DNA of 64,000 nucleotides from the NCBI GenBank assembly GCA_038380795.1, contig CM076280.1:7551501-7615500 (forward strand), in the 5' to 3' direction. The position numbers and the translations under genes are program-made. The notes under the pieces were generated by a model. The model did no database searches. It was not told the DNA's origin and was given only the letters and a program-made list of their open reading frames with translations. Below, piece by piece: positions 1 through 11,300 of this stretch (within the stretch, counting starts at the first letter, position 1; every line of letters starts with the position of its first letter). The stretch is from Pyrocephalus nanus (lineage: Eukaryota; Chordata; Aves; Passeriformes; Tyrannidae).

Positions 1-2080
1 AGGGCTGCAGCACAGCACGGTTATTAAATGTTCCCAATCTTTCCAAAGGGAAAGCCATCCCCCACCTCCACCCCGGTGAGGTTGGGAGTCGCCGGTCCTG
101 AGCTTCCCAGGCAAGGGGTGGGGGGAGATGGTCGCCTTTGTAAACCCCTTAACAAGGTGGCTTTGTCTCCCCGTTTAACAAGAAGCTCCCTTGCTTCTTC
201 CCCGGGAGTTTCCCAACGCCGGGTCCCTGAAAGCCAGCTTTATGCTCCGGCCGGGGATGTGCTGCCGTGGGGCCGGCGGGGATCAGAGGGACACAGGGGC
301 CCTTCTGCATGCCCCTGACAAAGGCTGCCCCGGGGGGACAGAGCGTCAAAGCTCAGCCGGCTCAGGGGGGGACAAGGGACCCACAGAGGAGGCTGCGGTG
401 TGAGCCCACCGTCCATCTGGTCACTCGATCACGGTGGGCGGTGACCCAGCAATGCTCAGGGAGGGCCAGGGGGGTCCTTCTGGTCTGTCCCCCCTGGAGA
501 GGGGGCAGGGGAAGTGGCTGGGAAGGGACAGGTAGGTTTTGTTGGCCGCAGGTAACCGGATACACATCCGTTGGTGCCTTCCTGCCCTCTCCTCTGGCTT
601 CGGCGGGGGGTGAGATGGGAGGTGGGAGAGAGGAGTTGAGGGCTGGAAACTGAGACTGCAATTCAGAGGGGGTGCTTTCCCTCAGCTGGATGGAAACAGG
701 TTAGAGAAAGCCTTGGAGTGTCTCTGCTCTGGCACCCCACAGCTCTCTGGGCCAGACCAAGGCACGTGCAGCAGCAGGAAGGGACCACTTGGGAGTGATC
801 CTCGTCTGTGAGGGACATCCTGGTCACGGCAGAGGCATCACCCATCCCCATGTCAGCGTCCAAGCTCCCCTCTGCCAACTCCTTGTCCTTCTTCAGTGGC
901 TCTTCCGGCCTCTGCTCAGTCTGGGAGCTCTTGCCCTTCCCTTGTCCCACCAGTAAGAACCCTGTCTTGCCTCCCCCCTCCAGCCATCTGCCTCCGAGCC
1001 CCCCGCCCAGATTTACTGTCACGCGTTAAAGCCGTGGCTCAGCGCTGGGTCAGGGTGTCACAGCGGCCCCTCATCGATTTGTTTTACCTCCCCTTGGCTA
1101 AAGCACTTTGGCCCTGGCCCCCTCGGTGGCGTAAGGGGCTTCCCAAGGCCCTCAATGCTCCCCTTGCTCGTCCTGATCCTGCACAGCCAGACCCTGTGGG
1201 CGCAGGGCAGTGGGCGGCCAGCTGAGCCGCTGATCCCCTGACCCTCCCCGGGGCACCTGATGTGCCTCCCTGGTTTATCTGGATCGATATTTCTGCTGAA
1301 GCAATGAAGATCCCTCCAGGGAATTAAAGGATGGGAGGGTCCTGCCTGTTTGCACAGCCCCATGGCTGGTTTAGTGCTTGGCCGGGCTGTGTCCTTGCCA
1401 GGGGATGGGAGGGGTGGGAGACCCCAAATAAGTGGTGCCAGCTCGGAATGGGGGTGTCTTGAGTGTCCTCCTTGAAGTGTGTGTCTCAAGCTCTGCACTG
1501 GGGTGCAATGACCAGGATATTTTTGGGTTCAACCCTGAGGAGCTGGGATGGCTTCAGCCTTCAAGCCTCCCCCATCCAGCAACAGGCATGGGGCTGCTTT
1601 GGTGGGGCTTGCTTCTGACTCCCAGCATTTGGGCCTGGGTGAGGGATTCTGAACTGTTTTATTTGGTGTGGGGTGTGTTTTCATAGGAGCCTGGAAAAAA
1701 CAGTAAAGAATGAACAGTAACTTAATAAGCCCAAGCAGTGAGAGACCTCTCTGGGACAACAGTCTCCAGCCCTTCTCGACAGATGCTGAGGGACGCCCGA
1801 GGCACGAGGGCTCTTGCTTTCATGGCTTGGCTAGGGGAATCAAGGAAAGGAATATGTGGACAAACCTCCAACGCCACCACACAGGCTCCATCACCCCTGC
1901 TGAAGGCACCATGACTCCAAAAAAACCCCTCCTGTCCCACAGCATCACCCCCAGCCCGTCCAACACCGTGCCTGCAGGTCCCTGTGCCAGTGGCCAGGGC
2001 AGATGCCCGTCAGCATGGGCAGCCCGAGGAGAAAGCTGGGGCTCTTGGCAACTCTGCCTTTGCTTTCAGCCTCGCCCTCT
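1..2080. other. Intergenic sequence, no gene seen
   Basis: This is moderately GC-rich intergenic DNA upstream of FUBP3. Short open frames occur on both strands, but none has recognisable protein similarity, codon bias or splice structure. In other vertebrates the gene upstream of FUBP3 is ASS1, so this is probably the ASS1-FUBP3 interval, but no ASS1 exon is visible. I see no repeat family here. Confidence 0.6.
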
Positions 2081-2086
2081 CGCTAT

Positions 2087-2560
2087 TTATCGGTGACTTT
2101 TGTCCTTGGCCAGCTTAGCGGCTGAAAGGGGCTGTATTATATCACATGTAGGCAGCTCCTGGGGGGAGAGGGCCGCGCTTTCTGCGGGAACAAAGCGCGG
2201 GTTGGCTAATTCCCCTCTCTTCCCGCGGCACCCGGGTCCCATCTGGTTGACACAGTTTGCTCCAGTGTCTCCTGCTATTAAGCCCCCACTTGCCTGCTTG
2301 AATCGCTGCCGCTCCCCCCGGCCCCTGTACCCTCGGCCCCTTTTTCTTGCTTTATTTTTCATTTTCCCTAAAGCCAGGCAGAACTTGCTCCGTGGAGTGA
2401 TGTCAGATGTGTGCGAGGCAGACCAATAAAACCTAATGCATCCCCCTCTTTGTCCGCCGGCCTCTCCAGCGCCTCACATTTTCCACTCAGAAAGCCACTT
2501 AAAACACATCAGCAACAATCCCTCACAAAACAGCCACTTGTTGGCTAATTGTGCCGAGGA
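2087..2560. promoter_or_regulatory. Candidate distal regulatory block
   Basis: This stretch mixes AT-rich motifs (TATTATATCACATG near 2135, GACCAATAAAACC near 2421, TTGGCTAATTGTGCC near 2540) with long runs lacking simple repeats or open frames. That texture is common in conserved non-coding elements of vertebrate regulatory deserts. No conservation could be measured, so the call rests on composition and homeodomain/CCAAT-like words only. Confidence 0.3.
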
Positions 2561-3990
2561 CCCGCGCGCGCCGCATTGCGCTTTCCTGCCGAGGAGGGTC
2601 TAACGCTGCCACGGCTCCCCAGCGACCAGGGGGTGATGGGAGCCCTCCCCATCTACCAGGATCAGCCCCAGGGGGGTCTCAGCTGCTCTCCAGGGTGTGG
2701 TGGGGCAGGGATGTGGGATGAGGATGTTTCTATTCGCCGTGGCCTTGGGTGGGTCTGGATTGGCTGGAGAGGATGCTCGCAGAGCCAGGAGTGGGGATCT
2801 GCTCAGGCCCCACTTTGCAGCAGGAAGGATGAGCAGATGGACTCAGCAGAGCTGCCTGGAGCTCTCTGTCCTACCTGCTAATTCCTCCTGAGGAAGGAAA
2901 GCAGGCAGGCAGCTGCCTTGGGATGGGAGCTCAGGGTGGGAATGAAGTGTGTGCTGGGACCCCAGCAGGCTCAGTGGCTGTGATCCTGGGGTGCTGGCTC
3001 TGTGTCTGAAGGCTGGGAAGGGCTGGCTGCCCCTTGCCAATGGGAGAGAGTTCCCTTGCAGCTTAGAAGGATGCCAGTGGGTTCCACAAGAAGGGATGGA
3101 GACTCAGGTGCCTGTGGAGGGCAAATAGCAGGCAAGTGAGAGATTCTTTATGCTGTGTAGAAGGCAGAGGGGCTTGGACCTTTGCCTAGTGGAGAAGCAT
3201 CCAAAAATCCCTCACCGGGAGTGCGTTGAGCCCTTTGGGATGTGGGAGAAGAGATCAGAAGGTGGGTAATCTCCCCCTCTGCATCCCAGGGGCAAGAACA
3301 TCCTTCTGCTCACCCTTCTGCTCAGAGGGTCCCCCAGCATACCCAGCCTTTCCACCCCAGGTTGCAGACTGGTGCATGGAGAAGCTGAGTTTTATTTTTC
3401 TGCAGAAAAAACCCATCAGCTTTTCCTGCTGCCACCCCCGGCATCCTGGGGAAGAGGACCGGAGCTTTGTGTAGTCTCCGCAGCCTGGTCTGGGGGCGGG
3501 GAGAACTGTCACACCTTTTAGCTTAAAACTACCTAATCACACCCTGGTTTGGGGCTAATTTGAGGCAGGCAAGGAGGTTTAGTGCCAGAACTGGCAGCCA
3601 GTGGTAGCGGGAGGCTCTCGGCGGGCGCTGTGCTGGGCAGGCAGCCCAGAGCCCTCCTGGTAGGCACCGTGCTGCCAAGCACACCTGCTTGCACTCACCT
3701 GCCCACACCCACCTGCCCAGTTCATTGTCACAGGGGCAGAGCAGGGGCCCAGAGACCCACAGGAGCTGTGCTGCTGCCTGCTCAGGCTCAAGTGACCGGG
3801 CTGGACCCCTCTGCCACGCTGCCCCAGACAGCAGCAGCCAAGGGATTCAGAGGGAGCTGCAGGCAGCTCCCTGCCATTCCCAGTGCCTTGTGTAGCTGCC
3901 AGACCTGGACACTGCTGTGGGATGACGGGGGATGCCGTGGGTAGGTCGGACCCCACACCAGCCACACACCTGGGCAGCGAGTGGATGCCG
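2561..3990. other. Intergenic sequence, nothing recognised
   Basis: Moderately GC-rich DNA without a supported gene, repeat or motif cluster. The open frames in both orientations are short and low in information. Confidence 0.5.
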
Positions 3991-4009
3991 GGGGAAGAAG
4001 GGGTTAAGC

Positions 4010-4240
4010 TGAGCCAGTGCCGGCAGAAATCAGAGGATTACAGGTTTGTTGCCGGACTGTCCCATCTGTCACCAGCACAAAGACGAGCCCTGTCTCAGGC
4101 TGGGCTGTCAGCAAAGAGCCCACCACTACATTAGGACTCCATTAGGGGAGACTGGCGGTGGGAAATGGCAGCTGTCAGGGCACTATCATTTCTCCTGTAA
4201 TTCCTCCCGCTCCTTTCTCAACTGCACTTAAATAGCAGGT
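4010..4240. promoter_or_regulatory. Candidate distal regulatory block
   Basis: The block contains a paired ATTAGGACTCCATTAGGGG arrangement near 4132-4150, a CTGTAATTCC motif near 4195 and an AT-rich end at 4228. It is free of simple repeats and stands out from the GC-rich flanks. It may be a conserved non-coding element; this is inference from texture alone. Confidence 0.28.
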
Positions 4241-5034
4241 CTACCCACTGGGCCAATTTTGCATTTTCTTCCTCCTGCTGCTCCTCTTCTTTCTTTAAAG
4301 CTGCAGCTCGCTGGGCCCTTTCCCTGAAGCCTTCCAGTGCCAGTGCTGCCTGTGGCATCTCTGCAAGGAGAAGGGCTCTGGAGTGCTGGCACAACCGTGG
4401 CTATGGAGCCACAGTGATGCCAGCCTGGTCTGCATTGGCACCACTGGACTCTCTGGCTCCTGACCTTGGCACAGGGAAGGGGGAGGTGGATCACAACCTC
4501 CAAGGACAGGCAGTGTCCTTCTCATCTCCCATGACTGGGACTATATCTGAGCTGCTGAATTTTCTGAGCCTAAAGCCAGGCTGCCCATGCAGGGCTGGCC
4601 TTGTTCTGCCAGGTGGGGTGGGCAGGACAGCAGTTGGTTAATGGGGCTGGGAATGGTGTTGGCGCAGGGCTTCTTCCTCCAGCCACCAAATCTGCCCAAT
4701 CTTCCAGCATTTGGCAGAGGCACCTGGGTAGCACTGCCCGCTACAGTCATGGCCACCTTGGGGTAGGATGCTCCCCCTGGCTCCAGGCAGTCTCAGATCT
4801 GACCTAGAGGTAAAACTATGGACAACCAGGTTTCCTGATGGGACAAGATCACCTGGAAGCTCTCAGGACCTGCAGAGAGCATCCAGCTCCGGGAGCCTCT
4901 GGCTCTTCCCACACCCTGCCCTACCCTCACCGAGTCTCCCACCAGACCCAGCGCTGCCACCGCACCAGCACTCCCCGTGGAGCCTCCTTTTCCAGCAGGA
5001 GATCAAAACAAACACTTGTGTGGGGAAGTGCCTT

Positions 5035-5325
5035 GCAGTGGTGCTCGAAATAAATAACTAATTTCTGCCTACATGATCTCAAGGAGCAGGAGAGGCGTGA
5101 ATAGCAGGGCCCGGTGTCGGGCTGACTGGACTCCCCGGTGCGGTAATTCAGAGGATGACAAACATAAGCCAAAGAAAAATGTTGAAAAATGGGCACTTCC
5201 CGCAGCCCTGAGCAAAGGAGCTATTGCAGGGTTTGGAAATAACGAAGGCAAGAAGAGGGAGAGAGGGGAATTTTCTCATTGAGACCAACTGAAGTGCCAA
5301 ACAAGCTGCTATTATGGTGGCTTTG
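5035..5325. promoter_or_regulatory. Candidate distal regulatory block
   Basis: An AT-rich core starts with AAATAAATAACTAATTTC near 5048 and includes GGTAATTCAGAGG near 5142 and GGAAATAACGAAGG near 5235. It sits in front of a purine-rich tract. The mixture of homeodomain-like TAATT words and unique sequence suggests a possible enhancer. No functional evidence is available from the sequence. Confidence 0.3.
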
Positions 5326-5329
5326 AGAG

Positions 5330-5465
5330 GCACAGGGAGGGGGTTGTGGGGAGGAGAGCAGGGGGAAGGAGAGGAGGGAGGTGGGGGAGAAGAGAGGGAG
5401 AGAGGGCTGGAGGAAGGGAAAAGAGTGGGGGATGTGGGGACAAAAGGGATGTGAGAAGCCAAAGG
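5330..5465 (+). repeat. Purine-rich (GA) tract
   Basis: About 130 bases are almost entirely G and A on the + strand, with many GGGAGG and GAGAGGG runs. Such homopurine tracts can form triplex or G-quadruplex structures. The complementary strand gives a Pro/Ser/Leu-rich open frame that is a by-product of composition. Confidence 0.75.
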
Positions 5466-5626
5466 TGTGAGGTGACACAGGGGAGACAGAGAGAGGACCA
5501 AGTTGGGTGATGGTGGCAGAGCCATCACATGCCAGTGCCCCATCCCTCACCAGGTCCCCTACATTTCCCTATCCATACCCCAGCTCACTCCCAGCCACCT
5601 TCTACCCCCTGCAACCACCACCACCA

Positions 5627-5985
5627 AGAGGGAAAAAAGAAAAAAAAAAAAAAGATGGAAAGAAGGAAAACAAAATATCTACAGTTGTCGAGACAAGGGG
5701 AGAAAAATAGAGGCAAACATCCATAATTTTCTCTGTGGGGCTTTGCAGTAATTGAGCCATTTGGATAAAAATAAAGGCAGCAGACCCTTTAGGTAAGAGG
5801 AGCTTTTGCAATCCAAGAAGCCTGAATTATGCGTCTTGTATCACTTGAAACCCCCCACCACATCACCCCCCTCCACCTCCCCCGTGCGACACCAAACCAC
5901 TTTCCCTTTTCTTCTTCTTCTTCTTGTTTTTTTTTTCCTCCCTCCTTTTTTAAGTACCCTGTCAAACAGCGTCCGAGGAGCAGAG
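5627..5985. other. A-rich, then pyrimidine-rich low-complexity sequence
   Basis: An A-rich purine tract (5628-5712, including about 14 consecutive A) is followed by a unique AT-rich segment (5720-5800) and then a CTT/T-rich pyrimidine tract (5905-5952). The oppositely biased tracts flank a short segment with GCAGTAATTGAGCC near 5746. No gene is present. Confidence 0.6.
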
Positions 5986-6365
5986 AATTTCAGCTGTCAC
6001 AACTAATTTCAGCGTGTGTGTGAAGGTGTGTGTGTGTCTCAGGCCGGGGAGGGGGGGAGGAGGGTGATGGAGAAGTAGAATCACTCCTTGCTTGCTTCAT
6101 TTTTCCCCCCCTCCCTGTTTTTTTATTCCTCAAAAGGAAGATTTACATCAAAAATTTGTTTCTGGAAGTGTTTAAGGCCTGTAATTTCCTTCTTTTCAAC
6201 TGCTGCCTGATGTCTTCTCCTTGCCAGCTCCCTCACAGCCATCCCTGCCCCTCCAGCACCGCGGCTGGTTGTCACCCTCCCAACAGCCTGGTCTGGAGAA
6301 TTTTGCCTCCCACATGGATTGAAGATGCTGGGATAGCTGAGGTGATACAGATCATTTCAGGTGGT

Positions 6366-6519
6366 GAGGTGTCCAAGGTCAGATTGGATGGAGCTCTGAG
6401 CAACCTGGTCTAGTGGAAGGTGTCCCTGCCCAAGGCAGAGAGGTTGGAAAAAGATTGGAATAAGATCTTTGAGGTGCCTCCCAGCCCAATCCATTCTGTG
6501 ATTCTATGATTCTGTGATT
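6366..6519 (+). mobile_element. CR1 LINE 3' tail fragment
   Basis: The segment matches the well-known 3' end of avian CR1 elements: a GTGTCCAAGG word, then GGATGGAGCTCTGAGCAACC, CTGGTCTAGTGGAAGG and TGTCCCTGCCCAAGGC, ending in three copies of the 8-bp ATTCTRTG terminal repeat at 6493-6519. Only the extreme 3' end is present, as expected from 5'-truncated insertion. It carries no coding capacity. Confidence 0.85.
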
Positions 6520-7384
6520 AAAACCCTTCCCCCATGGGCTGTGTCCCTTTCTCCTAAAATAAAATGGGCTTTTTGCTTAAGAAAATGATCCCAACTTCAG
6601 AAAGGAGGAAAGGCTGGAGATCAATCAGTGAAACAGAGGTGACTGGCAGCAGACTGTGCATCCCAGTGAAGAAGCAGCTTTCCTGCTCTTGGAAAGCCAC
6701 CAGATAATTCCATCAGCCTCAGCAATTCCTGCCTACTCGTGTAGGCACAAATGAGATGCAGGAAACTGGAAAGAGCAAGAACCAGCCGAGGAGGAAGCAG
6801 AGCTATGTGGGGCATCACTGGGGTTTTGAATTTCGTATTCAGGGAAAGGGGGTCTGGGATCAGGGAACCTTAGACTATTTCAGGCTCAGTGTGTAAACCA
6901 GACCAGGAGCTGGCTGCAGACTGGAATGTGGGAGGTGCCATTCAAAAAGGACACCCCTGAAAAGCACCAGGAAGGGCTGAGCAGGGCCCTGCTCAAGGAA
7001 CAAGCTTTGCATGTTTTTTGCATTAATCCTGGACTAACTGGTCCTTGCATCATCCTGGAGCCTTCTGCTGCTGAGCTGCAGTGGGAGGGATGTGACTGGA
7101 CGCTCAACCAGACCTGGGGGCTCCACGGGGATGTACAGGCACCTCTGGGAGCTCCAGTGCTTGGCAGAGCTCCCCGCAGCACACGGGCACTCCACGTCCA
7201 GGAGCTTTGTGAGAAGTGTCACCAACAGCGTGGCAGTGCCCAACCACAGCCACGTGGGTCAGGAACACGGTCCTCAAACAGGGGCCAGGCCAGGCAGGGA
7301 ACACGCACTGTGGGTGATGTGTGTCCATGGAGGGGTTGAAGGGTGGCTCTGGTGGGGCACCTCTGCGACACCACAGCCAGGACG
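6520..7384. other. Intergenic sequence, nothing recognised
   Basis: Unique sequence between a CR1 tail and the minisatellite. The open frames here are short and do not resemble a known protein. No motif cluster stands out. Confidence 0.5.
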
Positions 7385-8037
7385 GAGGGGGTGGCACAGC
7401 CTGGCACAGGATGGCACAGGCAGGTGGAGGATGGCCACAGGTAGGGATGGAATAGCACAGGCAGGGACGGGATGGCCTGGGATGTCAGGAATGGGATAGC
7501 ACAGGCAGGGACAGGATGGCACAGGCAGGATAGCATAGAACAGGCAGGGATGGGAAGAAATGGGAAGAAATGGGATGGCACAGGCAGGGATGGGATGGAA
7601 GGGGCAGGGACGGGATGGAACGGGCAGGGAAGGGATGGCAGGAGCAGGGAAGGGATGGAGCAGGCAGGGAAGGGATGGAATGGCACAGACAGGAGTGGGA
7701 TGGCAGGAGCAGGGATGGGATGGCACAGACAGGGATGGGATATTACAGGCAGGGATGGATGAAGGGAAGAAGCCGGGACGGGATGGAGCCGGCAGGGATG
7801 GATGGGATGGCACAGACAGGAATGGGATGGCACAGGCAGGGAAAGGATGGAAGGGAAGGAGCAGGGGCGGGATGGAGCAGGCAGGGAAGGGATGGCACAG
7901 GCAGGGATGGGATGGCACAGACAGGGATGAGATGGGATGGGATGGAATAGGCAGGAATGGGATGGCAGGGGCAGGGAAGGGATGGAGCAGGCAGGGAAGG
8001 GATGGAGCAGGCAGGGAAGGGATGGCAGCAGCAGGGG
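7385..8037 (+). repeat. Minisatellite, about 20-bp unit, about 30 copies
   Basis: The array is built on a G-rich unit close to GGGATGGCACAGGCAGGGAT, repeated roughly 30 times with substitutions and occasional longer units such as GGGATGGAATGGCACAGACA plus five bases. It ends about 170 bp before the FUBP3 transcription start region. Because stop codons are rare in the repeat, it produces long spurious open frames on both strands (up to 390 codons), Gly/Met/Gln/Asp-rich on + and Pro/Ser/Cys/His-rich on -. These are rejected as genes. Confidence 0.93.
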
Positions 8038-8207
8038 TGTCCCCGGGGGTTCCCCCGCTCTCCCCAGACTGGGGTCCCCCGAGGGGGGTCCCACAGGGGG
8101 CGTGTCCTGTTCTGACCCCGCCCCTCTCCCCACCCAATCCCCTCCCCGCCTCGCTGCAGCGGCCCCGCCCCTCCTCGCGCGCCCCCTCTCCGCCCCGCCC
8201 CCTCGGG

Positions 8208-8225
8208 CACTTCCGGCGGAAGCGG
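8208..8225. promoter_or_regulatory. FUBP3: Paired inverted ETS sites
   Basis: The sequence CACTTCCGGCGGAAGCGG contains two GGAA cores in opposite orientation arranged as an odd palindrome (TTCCG-G-CGGAA). It lies 49-66 bp before the ATG. Such sites are bound by GABP/ETS factors near the start of many TATA-less housekeeping genes. Binding itself is inferred. Confidence 0.6.
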
Positions 8226-8273
8226 GGGGCTCCTTCCCTTTCCGGGCGCGGGCCCGGGCGGAGCGGGCGGGCC

Positions 8274-8366
8274 ATGGCGGACCTGGCGCAGGGGCAGGGA
8301 CAGAGCGCGGCCCCCGTGGGCATCAAGCCTGAGGGCTTCGTGGACGCCCTGCACCGCGTCCGGCAG
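8274..8366 (+). CDS. FUBP3: FUBP3 coding exon 1 (residues 1-31)
   Basis: The first ATG (context GCCATGG, a good Kozak match) opens [16 protein letters not shown] and the exon ends DALHRVRQ before GTGAGG. The conserved FUBP N-terminal amphipathic segment ([10 protein letters not shown]) is complete. Phase at the end is 0. Confidence 0.95.
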
Positions 8367-11300
8367 GTGAGGCGCCGGCGGGCCGGGGGCGCGCGGCAGG
8401 GGGGGGGGAGGTGGCGGGGGCGCCGCTAGGCCGCGGGGCTGAGGAAGGGCCGCGCTGCCCCCTCTGCGCCCCCGGGGGTGTGCGGGGAGGGGGGCGGCCC
8501 GCGGCCGGCTGGCTCTGGGCGAGGGGGGGATGAGGGGGCTGGTGTTAATGCGGGTTTTAAGCGGGGCCTTGTGCTGGATCGGCCGGAGAAGGGAAGGGAG
8601 CAGGGCAAGGGTTTGGAGCACCAGGAGCGGCTGAGAGAGCTGGGGAGGCTCAGCCTGGAGAAAAGGAGGCTTGTGGGGGACTTTCTGGCTCTCTGCAATT
8701 CCCTGACAGGAGCGGGGAGCCCGGGGAGGGTCGGGCTCCATTCCCAGGGAACAAGGGACAGGACGAGACGATGTGGCCTCAGGCTGTGCCAGGAAAGTGT
8801 AAGGTTGGATATTAGGAGGAATTTCTTCCCAGAAAAGCTGATCAGATATCGGAACGTGCTGCTCAGGTGGAGTCTCCATCCCTGGAGGTGTTAAGGGAAG
8901 GACTGGACATGGCACTCAGGGCTCTGCTTTAGCTGACAGGGTGGTGATGGGTCACGGGTTGGAATTGATGGTCTCTGAGGTCTTTTCCAAACTGGTTGGT
9001 TCTGTGATTCTGTGAGTGCAAACCTTGGCAGTGCAAGAGCTCTGCATTCTCTCCAGGAGGATAAGGGAGGTGCTCCCCAGAGGAACCTCCGAGCTCGCAT
9101 GGTGCTAGAATGGAAAGTGTCAGTGGAAGTGCCCAGAGCTTCAGGAACCAGCACCCTCGTCTTCAGCACAGGACATTCCAGGTGCTTTTGTGCTCCTCAG
9201 TTTGTGGGAAGTGGCTCGAGGACCAGGAGCTGCTGCTCACAGGGCCAAATGTTGTGACTGTTCACTTCAGCTCCTGTCCCAGGTGTTTGTCCCACCCCTG
9301 AACAGCTTGTGCTTCACTTGTGTTCAGTGACTGCACCATAACAAGGTGTAGCACAGCTGAACAGCAGGACCACGGCCCAGCTGGTGCTCAGAGACCTGAC
9401 TTTATTCTCTCCAGGTGGGAGAGATCTCCTCTTGTTGCCCAGATTCCCTGTGATTTCAGTGAGAAACCTCTGGAGAAGCAAAGCTGGGCCCTGAGAGCTC
9501 TCAGGGGCTCTCTGGTGGGACTGCAGTGCTTTGCCCTGGGTCAGTGTGGCATCCAGTCTGTGTTAGATCAGCACCCCCACCTTTGCAGGGACACCAGGTC
9601 TGTTTTCCTCCTCAGCACAGGCAGGTGGGGGCTGAGCTGCCTCCCTGGTGAGCTCATGTGTCACTTCTTTCACTGACAAAGCCTCCCTGGCCTTGATGTG
9701 TGAGCACCCAGGGTTACCTGCCTGCTGCAGGTAAATTGAGGGGTGTTGCACTCTGCTTGTCTCAACCTGGTTGTGTGTTACTGGAGGCCTCTTGATGCAA
9801 AAAACCCATCTTTTTTTACTCTCTGATAATATTGCCACCTGCCAGCAGCTGAAAAACTCATTTATGTACAAGAAAATAATTATTTGCTGGTACATTGCAG
9901 CTTGTTGGGGTTATTTTGTGAGCGTGTTTCAAGTCCAGAGGAGGGACATGAAGTTGATGAGGGGGTTGGAGCCCTTCCCCTGCAAAGACAGGCTGAGAGA
10001 GCTGGGGCTGTTCAGCCTGGAGAGGAGAAGGTTGTGTGGAGACCTCACAGAACCTTCCAGTGTCTGAAAGGGGCTCCAGGAAAGCTGGAGAGGAGATTCT
10101 TCATCAGGAACTGGAGTGGTAGGACAAGCGGAATGGGAGTAAATTGAAAGAGGGGAAATTTAGGTTAGATCTTGGGAAGAAATTGTTCCCTGTGAGCCTG
10201 GCACAGGTTGCCCAGAGAAGCTGTGGCTGCCCCATCCCTGGAAGTGTCCAAGGCCAGGTTGGATGGGGCTTGGAGCAACCTGGTGTTGGGCTAAACCACA
10301 GCACTAACTGCAAATTGATCCGAATTTGTGTTGCCTGGGTGCTGTCCTTGTGTTTGTGGGGTGAATCTGTGAGCCCGCAACAACCCACATGTGAAGGACA
10401 TGCAATAATAAATACTTTATGCCTCAGCTGTGGTCACTTTATTTTGTTGTTGAGTTCATTATACTTGCTGTGCTTACACTGCATGTGCTGGGTTTCCACG
10501 AGTTAGTCTGAGCTGGAAGATTTCAGCAGCGACCTTCCTGCTGCCTTTTCACTCTGGATCACTCTGTGATGGAACTTCCTGGCTGAGGATCAGGTGGGAT
10601 GTAGAGGCAGTTACATTTACCCCTCATGCTTCTGTGGAGGTGCTGGCAGAGCTTTCACCAGGGGTGTTAAATGTTGTGTTTGCCTGAGCTGTGCCAGTCT
10701 GGTGTGTGGATCTCAGATTTTGTGCTGGTTTTGGCCTTTGCAGAGTGTTCCTTTTGCTTTAGGGGGATGAGGGGGCAGAGCAAAAAAAAACTTCAGTCAT
10801 AGTTCTTGCCTCATGGGTTGGTACATCATCCCTGCCTTGATATTTGAGTCTCTCAGGGTTTAATGTCACACATAAGAGTAGTAATCAAATTCACTAAATT
10901 CAGTTCTCGTGAGAGCCATGACACTGTAATCAGGCTGTGGAATACAGTGCTTGCTTATGAATAACTAAACAATTAGGGACAAGGAAGGCTTTCCTCATCC
11001 AGGGAAAGTGACTGCATTCCTCACAGCTGCTGGGATGTGAGATGACATAGGAATGAGAACCCTGGAATGGTAAAGCCAGTTGGTTGTGGAAGGTTTTGTT
11101 GCTTCCTCCAGAGCTCTGGAGACACCAACTTGAGTGTTGTGCTCAGTTGACTGGGAGGAGCAGCACAAGCACTGGAACAGTCTGAAGGGTCAGATGACAG
11201 GGCCTTATTGTTTTTTTTTTTATTCTGCTAATACCTGGAATTGGTGATTTTATCGGTTGCTGTTCTTTGCAGGGCAGCACCAAGAGGTTTTTCCTAGAAG

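Larger units (their letters stand above)
8040..8560. promoter_or_regulatory. FUBP3: FUBP3 CpG-rich promoter
   Basis: GC content and CpG density rise sharply here. The segment contains several GC boxes (CCCCGCCCC type at 8160-8205) and an ETS-type double site immediately upstream of the start codon. There is no TATA box. This is the architecture of a housekeeping CpG-island promoter. The 5' UTR is probably only some tens of bases, but the transcription start cannot be located exactly. Confidence 0.8.

Noticed and set aside
7560..8429. Plus-strand open frame of 289 codons running into FUBP3 exon 1
   Set aside because: The first part is translated minisatellite, and it overlaps FUBP3 exon 1 partly in the true frame ([15 protein letters not shown]). 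It would require translation from an untranscribed promoter; the ATG at 8274 is the conserved start.
7219..8915. Minus-strand open frames of 304, 350 and 390 codons, Pro/Ser/Cys/His-rich
   Set aside because: They read through the 20-bp minisatellite and the GC-rich FUBP3 promoter. Periodic composition and lack of stops in the repeat explain their length; no domain or conserved start exists.
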